This document shows positions 33,244 to 44,520 of a DNA stretch of 64,000 nucleotides, one piece after another (positions within the stretch are counted from its first letter, which is position 1; each line of letters starts with the position of its first letter). The stretch is taken from contig OW240915.1 of assembly GCA_933207985.1 (NCBI GenBank), positions 270,753,858 through 270,817,857 on the forward strand, written 5' to 3'. The translations under genes were made by a program, and so were the position numbers. The notes under the pieces were generated by a model that had not been told where the DNA came from, made no database searches, and saw only the letters and a program-made list of their open reading frames with translations. The stretch is from Pelobates cultripes. Lineage: Eukaryota > Chordata > Amphibia > Anura > Pelobatidae.

Positions 33244-33704
33244 AGGTACACAATAGACACCAGAACCACTACGGCTTAATGTAGTGGTTCTGGTGACTAT
33301 AGCCTGTCCTTACAGGTTTAACAATCTAAAGGCAGTATTTACATTTCTGCCTATTAACACCTCTAGTGGCTCTCACTATCAAGACACTGACTGCTCCCCA
33401 TAGAGATGAATTGAATCAATGCATCTCTACAAGAAGATGCTGATTGGTGCAATACAGTGTTTTGCTGAACATGCGCTATAGCCTTCCAATGCTTCCCTCT
33501 GGGAAAGCTTGAATTGGCTGAGATCATCTAGATTGATGATCTAAGCCAAGAAGGAGTGGCATCTAGTGCGACAAAGGAAGAAAGGTAAGTCAAACTTGCA
33601 TTTTTTTCACACAAGGGGGTCAGCTACCTAAACAGCAATCTTGCCGCTATAGCGTTAGGAATACATGGAGGACATGTTTGTATTACAAACACTATAGTGT
33701 TCCT
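33244..33704. mobile_element. T2-like TTAA-type MITE
   Basis: Ends AGGTACACAATAG at the left and the inverse of AGGAACACTATAG at the right, flanked by TTAA (33,240-33,243) and a decayed TGTA. A 13-bp hairpin CCAGAACCACTAC with GTAGTGGTTCTGG occupies 33,269-33,302. T2 MITEs of Xenopus have TTAAAGGRR ends with a TTAA duplication, which this resembles. About 460 bp, non-coding. Confidence 0.65.
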
Positions 33705-35097
33705 TGTAAACATCTTTCAATATGGCATCTCTAGAAAAAAATGTTTTCATGCTTTTCTAGTTTCTCTTCCTTAACATGCTACAGAATTCTGACTAGTCCA
33801 TCTCTATTGAATGATTTCCAGCCATAACAGAAAAAAGAAGAGCATTTTTAACTTAATATTTCCCACAAAGGCCACGTGAAAGACACCCAACATTCAACTG
33901 ATCTTAACGTTTTTGCCTTCAGATATTTTTATTTTTTTACCACTTATGTGGAATAAAATCCCTGCAAGGAAAAACTTGTTTCCTGCATGCTAAATACAGA
34001 AAATCACCAGCCCTTGATGAAGAAATTTACTATGCTAAAAACTAAGACAAAGCAAACAAAGTATTCTGTATGTTCGATCATCTTCATGATCTTCATAAAA
34101 GACCTGCATAGATTGTTCTGCAAGATTTATCTATATAATACCCTTTAACTAGGAACTTGCGTGTATGTCTCCAAAATACAAACACATGGCGAATGGTGGA
34201 ATTCATATCAAACTGATCATTACTGTAAAGTCAGTTAAATGCTCAAAAGTGACTGCTTAAAGGCAAAATACATTCTATCAGTATGGACGGGTCTTATCCA
34301 ACTTGTTTCTTGCTGGGAGCCAAACGCTTAAAAGTTCCTTTCTAGTGTAAAGCTGACATACAAAAAATAATTCTTATTTGTTATACTAAAGGATAACATT
34401 TTGTTGCTTGGATTTTCTAAACAAGAGGAATCGTTGAAGCATAACTGATAGATAATCTTAATCATCGTATCAGTTCATGGCTCAGCTTAAAGACAATGTT
34501 CAGGGGCTGATAAGAAGATGCCAAAACATACCATTCACAAAAAGTGAAACTGGTCCTTCATTCTGCATGACGTAGGTGCAAGTTTTCCCAGTACAAACCT
34601 ATTTTTAAAACACACTACTGGAAATGAAAATAGTGAAACAAAAAACATTGCAAAACATAACATACAAAGATACTATAAGAGGTATCCTGGCTAGATGACT
34701 CATGGTTAATATAAGGTCTCAGGCATCTCTGTTTCATATGATTTATGACGGAATTCTCTTTATTTGAACTAATTTGCAAATAGCTGCTTGTGTTGCCAGA
34801 AGAGTTCACTTTTATCTTTCATTGAACCTGCAAAAAGAAAGCAAGCTGAAAACTCTAAATCTGCCTCCGAACTCCTCAACTGGGAATATATCAGTTTTAA
34901 TTAAATGTACAGTTTTGAAAAATTTATGTGATTTTCTGTAAATGTATTAGTTTTATTGTAGACACATTATAATCTTACATTGCCTAATCTCTTTGAATGT
35001 GTCGTAAAATACCTTTAGCAAATACCTGATTTATATTTATCTATAGTAATGGATCTTCTACTAATTTTGCAAAGAAAATATAAAGGCACTCTAAACC
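33705..35097. other. AT-rich DNA without a recognised gene
   Basis: About 1.4 kb of unique-looking sequence. Short frames only; no splice-bounded exon or repeat identified. Confidence 0.5.
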
Positions 35098-35165
35098 AGA
35101 GGTAGGCAACCTTCGGTACTCCAGATGTTGTGAACTACATCTCCCTCAATGTTTTACCAATCACT
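35098..35165. mobile_element. hAT foldback MITE fragment
   Basis: CAGAGGTAGGCAACCTTCGG then CTCCAGATGTTGTGAACTAC is one arm of the family also seen at 59,149-59,254 and, as a relative, at 44,521-44,657. The right arm is missing or too diverged to see. Confidence 0.55.
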
Positions 35166-35210
35166 GCTCAAAATCTTTCACGCATGTATATATTTATATA
35201 TAATATTTAT

Positions 35211-35322
35211 TTGTGTATGGGGTAATTAGAGGACGTACAATTAAAAGTATGTAGTTCGATAAGGACCAAAGTCGGTTGAGGTGTGCTGAAACCGACGAGA
35301 GGTCAGGCCTGAAAAAGAGGGC
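35211..35322. repeat. 112-bp direct repeat R1
   Basis: Starts TTGTGTATGGGGTAATTAGA and ends with GAGGGC. Repeats at 35,461-35,572, exactly 250 bp on, with about six differences. Confidence 0.95.
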
Positions 35323-35383
35323 CCATCTGATATATTGATGTGAATAATAAGGGTGAGATGGGAGGGGAACTTCCAGACGGCAA

Positions 35384-35460
35384 CGATAGGTAAGCTGGGG
35401 TTACTGGGGATTTAAATAGGAAAATAACCCCTCCCACAAATTCAGACATATGCCTTCCAC
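35384..35460. repeat. 77-bp repeat X, left copy (LTR-like, minus strand)
   Basis: CGATAGGTAAGCTGGGGTTA through TATGCCTTCCAC. Matches 40,093-40,169 at 76 of 77 bases. The preceding 60 bases are more loosely similar to those before the right copy. R1 plus the whole R1-R2 spacer (35,212-35,459) is a 248-bp unit with TG and CA ends. Confidence 0.9.
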
Positions 35461-35572
35461 TTGTGTACGGGGTAATTAGAGGACGTACAATTAAAAGTAT
35501 GTAGTTCGATAAGGACCAAAGTCTGTTGAGGTGTGCCGAAACCAACGAGAGGTCAGGCCTTGAAAAGAGGGC
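35461..35572. repeat. 112-bp direct repeat R2
   Basis: Second copy of the 112-bp repeat, immediately abutting the end of the 77-mer. The sequence after it (AAAAATAGAAGACAAG) differs from that after R1. Confidence 0.95.
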
Positions 35573-36650
35573 AAAAATAGAAGACAAGATTAATTTCACA
35601 ATTAGCAATCATTTAGTCTCATTATCGACAAGACAGTCTGATTTCTATCCTGGGTTAGGAATGTTCCTATTGTAAACCAACTTACCATATTTCTACTTAT
35701 GTGTGTCGTAACACGCCCATTAGAGGCTGCTGTTGTATTGACATGGAATGAGTGGCCCGAGTAAGAGGAAAGATTAAGGCCTGGATGGAGTATTAAAGTA
35801 ACAAATATCACAGTTATTAAAGATAGTAAGGTTTAGTTAGGGACCTGGCTAACCTGGTCTTTGATTACGAGTACAAATTTTGAACCGGGCACAATTTAAA
35901 ATGCCCAACTGATATGTTTTGGTATGAGGAGTAGATAATGTAACGATTGTTGATTCCTGAATTCTTCACGCATGGGTGAAGGTCGAATATTTCCGACAGC
36001 AAGATTCTTTGTTTTGGCCTCAAGAAATCATAGAAAGCCAAGTGAGCTGCTGACTTAAATTAGTAGGGTTATTAAAGGGAGGCTTAACGGTTAATTTGAA
36101 AACTCCCCCTAAGAATTACTGTTGATAGGGAGTGAATTGGATGATTTGTGGAGTTTTGACCTCTGACACTTGTTAGCGCCCTTACTGAATAAGAAAAGAA
36201 AATGGGAGCTGTTGGGTATATTGTCTACATGTAATGTTAAATTCCTGTAGGTATAGTTTTAATTGTATTGTAGGCTGGTTTCAAAGAGATTTGGCAAAAA
36301 TTGTGCAAGCAACCATTTATAATTGGAACGCATTTATTATCTTGAATCATACACAATACTTACACATATCGTAAGCTTTAGAGTAAGTTTGCTTAGTGTT
36401 AGTAGACAAATCTATCTGCGTAAAAAACTCTTACTTAGGGCATGATTAGACCTTTTTGAATTGCAGAGGATCTCTGGACTGAATGTTCTTTAAGCTCAAC
36501 AGTTACGTTTAAGCAAGGCCCGACTTCAGGACTTTAGGAGTGGCCAGGGCGGGGATACTGCGGGGGACCTGGGATGACAGAGTTAGAGTGTTTATTAAAG
36601 ATAAAACGTCACCTGGAGCTATTTCTTGTAGCATGTTGTAAGGAGGAAGG

Positions 36651-36660
36651 AAAAGAAAAA

Positions 36661-36691
<31 letters not shown>

Positions 36692-36692
36692 T
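36651..36692. repeat. A-run and AT microsatellite
   Basis: A-rich stretch followed by about 24 bp of AT repeats. Confidence 0.9.
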
Positions 36693-38010
36693 GTTTTAAC
36701 TATGCAAACTTTGATGCCAATTAAAATATCCCATGTAGTAGAGCTGCTTGCTAACGAGTACTGATAGGCGAAGATATTGACTATCCCGTGAGAGGTGAGG
36801 CCCAGCCATTTGCCCTGTGGCTGAGAAAGGCTCTAATTTTGATTTGGGTCATGTGGACTTGTACCTACTACGCGCAGCGGGGTGTTAACCTGTTGGTGGC
36901 GGTAAAGAGACAATACTTGGCCGTGACATGTGAGGCCTTACCCAAGACCTTGCAAAAGAATATGCGAGGTACTAATTCATAGTTGGGCCGCTGGGTGGAA
37001 CCTCCGTGTTGAGGTGAGTAGTTGGCCTCGTGCAAAATTTATTTGACTAAGTTCAGAACTTTTTACCCTTGGCAGGCTTGTTTCTTGTGGATGAGCGTTA
37101 ACATAACCTGAAAAGGAGCTTTGATTGTGGTTTAAGCTGAAAGATAATATGTCATATAATAAATACCCTATAATCGTTTACTTGATAGGCTTGGGATCGT
37201 AATTGTCTGTATTATAAGATGCCTATAGGTGTAACTTCTTAGACAGAAACAGATAGCATAACCAAAAGTCAATCCTGATGGACTTCTTGAACGTAAATAA
37301 CATAGTGAAATGTATGTAATATTAAATAGCGTAACAAATGATTGAATGCGCATGGAGAACCTTGCCCCTAATGGGCTGCCAAGTAATAAACAGTATATCT
37401 GTAATGAATAATCTTGAAGCAGTCACTATATGTACGTAAGTGTGTTGAGGACCTGAAGATGGTCCGATACAAGGCCTAAATATGTACAACGTGTAAACGT
37501 AAAAGGCAGCGTGAGGCCCAATATACGTATTTAACTTAAAATCTATGTAAGAAATAAAATGCCTGAAACAAATTGTTGGAGGAAACCGCTGATCTTGGTT
37601 TCTACTAAATTGATATGGGCACCTAGTGTAAGTGGTATAATAGGATCACAAAGTGAGTGACAAGTTGGGAAAATATATATATTTGGGTATCATCCTTGTA
37701 CTGCTATATCTAATTATCTAGTAGACCCTTAGCCCGTAAGTGATTGACGTATTGAAAGCATGGATTAGCCTTGTATGATAGTTCTGACATACTGTTTGTA
37801 TTACTGTAAGGGTATATAAACTCACCATCGAAACTAAAGCTATAAGGAGGCAGGAAATAATCCGCTAGGATACCTAATCTGTTTATCGGATCTGAAACAT
37901 AGTGGGTATGCATGATGGGGTCTGCAGGTGCCGCCCCCCAAGTACTACATGTGTGTGTGTGCTGGCTGACTAGCTAGTGCCGCAATGCGGCAAAACGATT
38001 ACTCTAGGTT

Positions 38011-38256
38011 GGTGACAGGTGAGGCCCTGTTAATTGCCAAGCGGCTTGAGAGGATATATCTATGCTTTGGCGCGAGGGGATAGCGTGGCCACTGAACGTT
38101 GTGGCGGGGTGTCGGCCTCTCTGTGACAGTTAAACATAAGATAGAATGGGAGTGACAGGTGAGGCCCTCTCTATGCCACAATGCGAGGCGACTAACTATG
38201 ATTTGGCCCGAGGGGTGTAGTACCTCCCAGTATGAGGATGGGTGTCGGCCTCGCGG
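38011..38256. repeat. Diverged 140-bp tandem pair
   Basis: Two units, 38,011-38,120 and 38,151-38,256. They share GTGACAGGTGAGGCCCT at the start, a middle YTATGMTTTGGCSCGAGGGG and GGGTGTCGGCCTC at the end, with substantial divergence between. Isolated GTGAGGCC words also occur near 36,796, 36,932 and 37,513, giving a loose periodic theme in the block. Confidence 0.75.
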
Positions 38257-38483
38257 GACCACTAACCTAAGGCGAAGAAGCCAGGGGGAATAATAACTAG
38301 TAGACACCAAGGAACCTGACAGCCAGCCACTGCTAACTAAGAGGGAATGTTAGTTAGTGAGAGAGAGGACATACCATGGGACGAAAACATGAGGGATAAT
38401 TAAGTAGAATCGTAAGGCTGACCGTAACTGGAGTGCCCTGTGAGCGCGTCGGGTCCAGATGGTCAGTACGTATGAACTAGAAT

Positions 38484-38512
38484 GCGTGTATGTATGTATG
38501 TATGTGTGTATG
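38484..38512. repeat. TATG microsatellite
   Basis: Short run of GTATGTATGTATG with one GTGTG interruption. Confidence 0.9.
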
Positions 38513-39452
38513 GCCCTCGGGGCTCATAATTATTTTTTTTCTTTCTTTTTCCATATAGATGCGGATCTTGTTCATATTACTGTTACCACGCGTAATCGCC
38601 TTTGCCGAGGCTTGCTTATCAGAACTGCAGATAACGTGAGTGCGAGCTTAATGCACTTTGTTTAGACTCACATGTGTTTGTCTGAGCAGAGGTGTACAGG
38701 TCAAGGTAATCAGGCTATGATAGGTCTTAAATGTAGGTAGTCTATGTAAAGCTGAATAGGTCAGAAACTTTTATTTTCTTTATTCATTTGGTAAAACTGA
38801 GGGTTCTGTACGAAAAAAACAGCAATTAGAGGCAACAAAATAACGCAAATATACTAGAGGGAAAAAGTGTTACTAGCCAATAGCATAAGTGGTTAATTTA
38901 GCCATGCGAGGAAAGATTTACTCTTAAAGGGTCAATGAAACAATGTCAGAATCCTGCCTCTGAATGCTTATTACTTAAAAGTACATGTGCTTATAACAAA
39001 TATACTGTTAAAGCTGTATGCATTGATACCACCACTAAAACACATATTACCTATCCCATCCATAAGCAAAGGAGGACGCCACAGCCGGAGTGAGCATCAG
39101 CGCTGCTTATGCCCGGGTACTTGCAGTGCGTCTGCACTCCACCAGGGGCTCTGAAGCTCTGCCCCATCACATAATACTATTATTGGGGAGCACGCAATGA
39201 GATGTGAATCAGCACTGGTCTCACAAAAATCCATGCTGCTACGCTCCCCTGTCATCTTACTCTATCAACACACAATTTAAAAACAAAACATCTCAAAACA
39301 CTTAAAATAAACATATTGTGGATATTTTGGATATTTGTGTGTTTTTTACGATACTGACATTGCGCAAATGCTTGGGTTTAGTATGTACTGGGAGAAGGCA
39401 TGTAAAATGTTACCCTTTACCGACTGTATGAACTGTGCAGATAGTTTGACCT

Positions 39453-39589
39453 GGTTCTGGCTGCCCCCGCAATTGTGGCCTGGGAGTCAATTGTCTTCCA
39501 GCCCCCTTTGGTAGCTGTGCACAAGTCCATGATTGCTGTGTTGAGCGTTCGTTCATTTTGTCATTCATTCATTTTTCACATAAAAGTCA
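39453..39589. repeat. 137-bp direct repeat R3, left copy
   Basis: From GGTTCTGGCTGCCCCCGCAA to CAYAAAAGTCA, nearly identical (about four differences) to 40,760-40,897. Lies inside the 35.2-40.2-kb block. Confidence 0.95.
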
Positions 39590-40092
39590 GTTTGCAGCTA
39601 ATTATTTAACTAAGCAACACGTCATTCGAAAATATATTTGCATAAAGTATTTGATGAACAATAATGGGAAAAGAAAAACGTACAAGATTGTAAATTGTTA
39701 CACAGAAAATAGCCCTAACACGGCTATTTGCCGATTACCTGACGTTCAAATGTTTGGTGGTTCGTTTATACAAACGGAGGAGCAATAGAGAGGATGCAGT
39801 AATTTATATGAATTAATAAAAGAACGAATAATCAGCTGAATTGCCACCTGTGATTGCAGTCTCGTGTGTTCGTATATACAGTTAAGGGAAAAGTCGAACG
39901 GCGGGAATAGCCCGAACGTGGCTATTCTCGTTGGCTACCTGGTGTTCGTTAGTTTGTGAGTTTGCGAGCGTCTGTGCGAATGGAGGCTGGCGGGAAGCTG
40001 CAAGGAATGACGGGACCGGAAGCGCGCTGTTGAGGACCCGGAAGTTGTGCTGACGAGAGGGAGGCGAGCAGGCCAGAACTTCCTGTCGGCGG

Positions 40093-40169
40093 CGATAGGT
40101 AAGCTGGGGTTACTGGGGATTTAAATAGGAAAATAACCCTTCCCACAAATTCAGACATATGCCTTCCAC
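40093..40169. repeat. 77-bp repeat X, right copy
   Basis: Right-hand partner of 35,384-35,460. The sequence after it (ATATTGACATACC) is unlike that following the left copy, so the block border is here on the right. Confidence 0.9.
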
Positions 40170-40759
40170 ATATTGACATACCACCTTGTGGAACAGAAAA
40201 ACTGTTATATCCTTTATTGGTTAAAGTAACAATAAAAATGTATTAGTACAAAACACTTCCCCCTTTAAATTGCTTAGCTCACACTCTAATTGTAGAGTGG
40301 GTGGTCCTGTATCTGTCACATATAGATTTGACAGACAGAGGCTGCTAGAGATGTAAGGTGTAGTATCTATCAAATATCCCTTCAACATCCATCAGTATGA
40401 CCTGCAACGGGTGATAGAGCATTCACAGAGATATGTATATGTCCAAGAGATACAGACTCTGTTTCTCTCTGACTCCATTGCCACCAAGCATGCTATGTCA
40501 CTATCACAGTCTCATTTCATCCTGTGGTCACTGGTAAACACCTACAGGGAAACCATACATACTCATTGTAGCATGGCAGCCTGGTCAGTCACCAAAATAT
40601 CCCAGAGACCAGTCCAGGTCTGGAGAACATTGACAGTACACACCACCAGTCCATGCACAAAGCCACACAGTGCCATAGTAGAAAAAGCACTGCACTATTC
40701 CTGCCTCTGCAAAAAGACATACCAACATGCTTCCCACTATTTTAATTTTCAGAAGAATG
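40170..40759. other. Sequence between block end and R3 right copy
   Basis: About 590 bp with no protein similarity. A 136-residue chance frame crosses it from 40,411 and runs into the R3 repeat, so it is unlikely to be a gene. Confidence 0.4.
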
Positions 40760-40897
40760 GTTTCTGGCTGCCCCCGCAATTGTGGCCTGGGAGTCAATTG
40801 TCTTCCAGCCCCCTTTGGTAGCTGTGCACAAGTCCATGATTGCTGTGGTGAGCGTTCGTTCATTTTGTCATTCATTCATTTTTCACACAAAAGTCAT
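40760..40897. repeat. 137-bp direct repeat R3, right copy
   Basis: Second copy of R3, outside the block bounded by the 77-mer. Its tail (TTGCTGTGGTGAGC through TCTCCATGGATTTC) partly repeats again about 141 bp downstream at 40,984-41,100, giving a third, shorter and more diverged unit. Confidence 0.9.
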
Positions 40898-41100
40898 AGA
40901 CAAACTTCTCCATGGATTTCTTACAGGAAAACTAATTGTTTAAGAAAATTAACTTAAATAATATCTTTATTTGTTTTAGTTACATTGCTGTGGTGAGCAC
41001 AATCTATGCATTTTTCATACAAAATTCACATACAAACCTCTCCATGGATTTCTCACAGAAACAATTAATTGCTCACGAAAATAAACTTAAATAAAATGTA

Positions 41101-42783
41101 TGTCACACGAATAATTGACTACGAAACCGAAGCAGCATGTCTATCCTCCCAGTATTTAAAAAAAGCACACAAAACCCTACCACTGCACTTATTTGCTGCA
41201 AGTTATAATTCATTTTGTCTGATAGAACTATATCAGTAGCTAATAAATGTTACCACTAAATCTATTTGAACCTTCCAGCCTTTTAATTGACATGGAAATT
41301 ACACTAGTGAGTTATAATTTTATTATCATGTTCACTATAGTAGCAATATAACATGCTTATAAAGGGCTTTTTGCATCATGGATTTCTGTAATTATTTTAT
41401 TCACATCCTTAAAGACTTTTTTCCTCTGATTTAAATAGTTGCAAGTTTACACCATGTACAATGCTTTCCTATGCGCATTTGGTTCCCCTATCGACTGATG
41501 TTGGAGGAGGCCGGGCATGGCCTGAGGGACACTGGGACACATTTGGGTAAGTGAATAAAGGGTTATTTAACCCTTTACAAAACCAGGGGGCTGGGGGGCA
41601 AGGGGGTGCGGAGGCAGAGGAACATATTAGTGACAGGAATATACCTTTGTATTCGTAACACTAAAGTGTTTCTCTAAATATGGTATGCTACAAATCTCCA
41701 AAGTGTTTTAATGGGTTCCAGTACAGTCATAAACGAGGCTTATTTGCTTGTGAATGGAAGATGAGTTGTTTGTGAATGAGCATCTTATTACACAAGCTAT
41801 TTAGAAAGTCAGTCAACCAAAGAGAATAACAGCAAAAGGATACTGTATCTGCCTTGGGGTATACCTAGAGAACTACCAAGGTGATTAAAAAGACACAGTC
41901 AAACGTGAAGAGGCATGTCAAGGAAAGAATGTGCCTGAGGCAATGGATGTTGCTTTTCCCTTCCAAATAACCTGCACTTTCTGTGATTAGCGATCTATAA
42001 GATCAATAGAACACAGAGACAGGCTTTCTGGGATTTTCAGGGGACAAAGAAGTTTGGTATATTTTTTATATATTTTTTTTTAATGTGATCATTTAAGTAG
42101 CAGATCAAATGTTATACAATTTGCAGCTGTCTTGCAATAATAATGCAATTAAGACAATCAATTTATTTCAAATTTGGACAATAGTTTTAAGAAATGCCAT
42201 CTTATCTATAACGTATGAATACCATTATGGTATCTATCCAGTATGTCTCTGTACATCATAAGGTATAAAACACACTCGCACGCAATGAATAAAGTAAGAA
42301 AAAGAAAAGAAAACAGAACGTACTTAAAAAGGTTTTAAGATTTGCTTCATAAAATAAAGTGATCATGAACCTTAAAAAAGGTTCAAAGCACACTCAAGCT
42401 TTGTCGAACGGCAGTGAATTAAACAAGGAATAGCAACATTTAGGTCATAACAAATGTTAGGGAAAATTTTCCAACTCAGATTTTGTCATTGTTACCTACA
42501 TTTTTCTGTTTTGGTTTTCAAATCATTATAATTTACTATATAATAATTAAACACCTCAAAGTAAATAAAATAATATTACAATATACTATAACAAGTCTGA
42601 CACGTATTTCCAGGATAATGGAAATTTATTAGAAACAGAGTTAATAGTATATTTATAGCATTTAGATTCACAACATTGTTAGAAACACACGGTTTCCCCT
42701 AAAAATGGCAATCACTCATATTAGTGGAAAAAAGTCATACATGATTTTTACATCATGTGAATTGTCAGAAATTCAACGGGGAT
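41101..42783. other. AT-rich DNA with one MITE remnant
   Basis: No supported gene. At about 41,480-41,675 a right terminus reading ACACTAAAGTGTTTCTCTAA resembles the inverse of T2-like ends, with GC-rich sequence before it; the left end is not identifiable. The rest is AT-rich. Confidence 0.45.
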
Positions 42784-42787
42784 TTAA

Positions 42788-43558
42788 AGCGGCACTGTCA
42801 TGCCGAACTTCCCTTTCTCCTATTGATTCCTCTTCTCTCCCTCTCTCAGGATCTGTTCTTTTTTTTTTTCTATCTGATCTAGTGTTTTTATCTAAGAGCC
42901 CCCACCCGCCGCTCATGGATGGGGGCAGGGCGGGGATGACAATAGGTCCTCCCCACTATTGTGTCACTAGGGCCCCCACCCGCTGCTCCTGGGTGGGAGC
43001 CAGGGGGGCAAGACAGTATCCCCCCCATTGTATATTAGGGCCCCCACCCATCCACTGGCTGCTCACTGTTTAGTATACATGCCCCTACTCGCGGTACAAC
43101 AAGTAAGGACAGAAGATAGATTTTAATCTCCCTTAATTACTAATTATAAGTCATCTTTACTTAGTATTAGTAAATTTGGGAATTAGGGAGCTATGTACTC
43201 GCAGCACCAATAAGATCGGAGTTTCATTCATTCGAATTACATCCTAACACGAATGGACAAACTGTTCTCATTCTGTTAGGACGAAATACAGTAGTTTCGC
43301 CGGCGTTTGAACGCCGAATGAAGCATCAGAAGGGAGGTGAGAATTGTGGGGAAATTGCTTTGACCACAGGAAATGGAGCGGACTTTGCTCCTCCCCTGGG
43401 TCATAGCTGGTCAAGAAAAATACATAAGACAAAATAGTCCCTACTCTTATGTTTTAAAGAGAACTAGATCAGATAGAAAGAAAAGAAGAACAGATCCTGA
43501 GAGAGGGAGAGAAGATGAATCAATAGGAGAAAGGTACATTCGGCATGACAGTGCTGCT
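42788..43558. mobile_element. T2-like MITE with 98-bp terminal inverted repeats and TTAA duplication
   Basis: Left arm from AGCGGCACTGTCATGCCGAA through CTATCTGATCTAGT is inverted at the right with only about ten differences, over roughly 98 bp. TTAA flanks both ends exactly (42,784-42,787 and 43,559-43,562). The interior is GC-rich on the left (tandem-like GGGCCCCCACCC units) and has a CGCCGGCGTTTGAACGCCG inverted stretch near 43,299. No coding capacity. TTAA targets occur in the Kolobok/T2 and piggyBac groups; the AG terminus favours the former. Confidence 0.85.
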
Positions 43559-43638
43559 TTAAAATGAATTTTACGGTGACTCTATGTGTTATATCATGCT
43601 TTATGTTTTATGTGCATTTGTTATGTTCAGATTACTAC

Positions 43639-43711
43639 TGCAGGGGTATAATCTTTACGCCAAAATTGACTCATTAGGCTAAAGTTGTTTTGGTGCATAT
43701 AGTACCCCTTT
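43639..43711. mobile_element. Detached right end of a T2-like MITE
   Basis: Aligns with 44,214-44,283, the right end of the neighbouring MITE, in the same orientation (shared TAAAGTTGTTTTG and RTATAGTACC-like ends). It lies 33 bp before the left end of that MITE. Confidence 0.7.
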
Positions 43712-43744
43712 TTCTAAGTCAGCTATGGGTGAATTAGGCATTAA

Positions 43745-44282
43745 AGAGACACTATAGGCAACAAAACAATTTTAGCTTAATTCAGCAGTTTTTAGTGTAT
43801 AGATCATGCCCCTGCAGTCTTTCTGCTCAATTCTCTGCCTTTTAGGAGTTAAATCATTTTGTTTATGTAGCCTCAGTTACACCTCCCTGCATGAAAGTCA
43901 TGCAGCCTTCCAAAGCACTTGCAAAGATAAATCTAATGTTTAAACATCCATTATTGCACAGTCTGTTTAATTTAGAATTTATTTTCTTGTACACTGTTAA
44001 AAGTCTGCTAGAGCCTGCAGTAGCCTACTGTGTGTGATTAAAGCTTATTTTACAGAGCAGGGGATAAAATCTTAAAAAGTAAGTTAACATCTGATTGAAA
44101 ATAGAACCATTTCTTCATGTAGGCTGTGTGAATCACAGCCAGGGGAGGTGTGGCTGAGGCTGCATCAAAAGTGATTTAACTCCTGAATTGCAGGGAATTG
44201 AGAAGTGAGATTGCAGGTGCATGATCTATACACACAAACTGCTTCATTAAGGTAAAGTTGTTTTGATGCCTTTAGTATCTCT
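43745..44282. mobile_element. T2-like MITE with about 190-bp inverted repeats
   Basis: Left end AGAGACACTATAGGCAACAA and right end inverse of AGAGATACTAAAGGCATCAA, with similarity continuing about 190 bp inward (ATAGATCATGC, CAATTC, AGGAGTTAAATCA, CACACCTCCC). TTAA flanks both ends (43,741-43,744 and 44,283-44,286). 538 bp, non-coding. Confidence 0.85.
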
Positions 44283-44520
44283 TTAAATTTGAAATGCTCT
44301 TTGAATTCTTACTTTAGTAAATAAATGTAAAGTAAGAAGTCAAAGAGCGAAAGTAATACAGAGAGCAAGCACAGTTCAAAGACTGAATTGCATCTAGATT
44401 AACTCTTTAAAGGAAGCCAAGAAAAAGTAGCATAAACCTCTAATATTAAATTCACCAGGAATAGAAATAGCCAATGAATGCCAAATGTATATGTCAGTAA
44501 ATGTAGCCTTTCCATTAGAC

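Larger units (their letters stand above)
35211..40169. mobile_element. Five-kb non-coding repeat-bounded block, candidate non-autonomous element
   Basis: The block has a 77-bp sequence near its left side (35,384-35,460) repeated with one mismatch at its right end (40,093-40,169), and a 112-bp repeat flanking the left 77-mer. Internal sequence is non-coding, looks unlike the neighbouring DNA (more GTGAGGCC, CGTA and other CpG-containing words) and has its own tandem repeat. On the minus strand the shared 77-mer starts TGGAAGGCATATGTCTG and contains a TATA-like CCTATTTAAATCCCC, as expected of an LTR promoter. A large non-autonomous LTR retrotransposon is one reading; an internally deleted tandem duplication is another. 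Confidence 0.45.

Noticed and set aside
34615..34809. Possible small host exon
   Set aside because: No convincing splice-site pair, domain or codon bias; indistinguishable from chance.
35303..40179. Minus-strand frames at 35.3 and 39.9 kb sharing GRHMSEFVG
   Set aside because: The similarity is the 77-bp non-coding repeat; frames diverge at once outside it and show no domain.
40411..40821. 136-codon plus-strand frame
   Set aside because: Crosses into the R3 repeat whose other copy is not open in the same way; no recognised motif.
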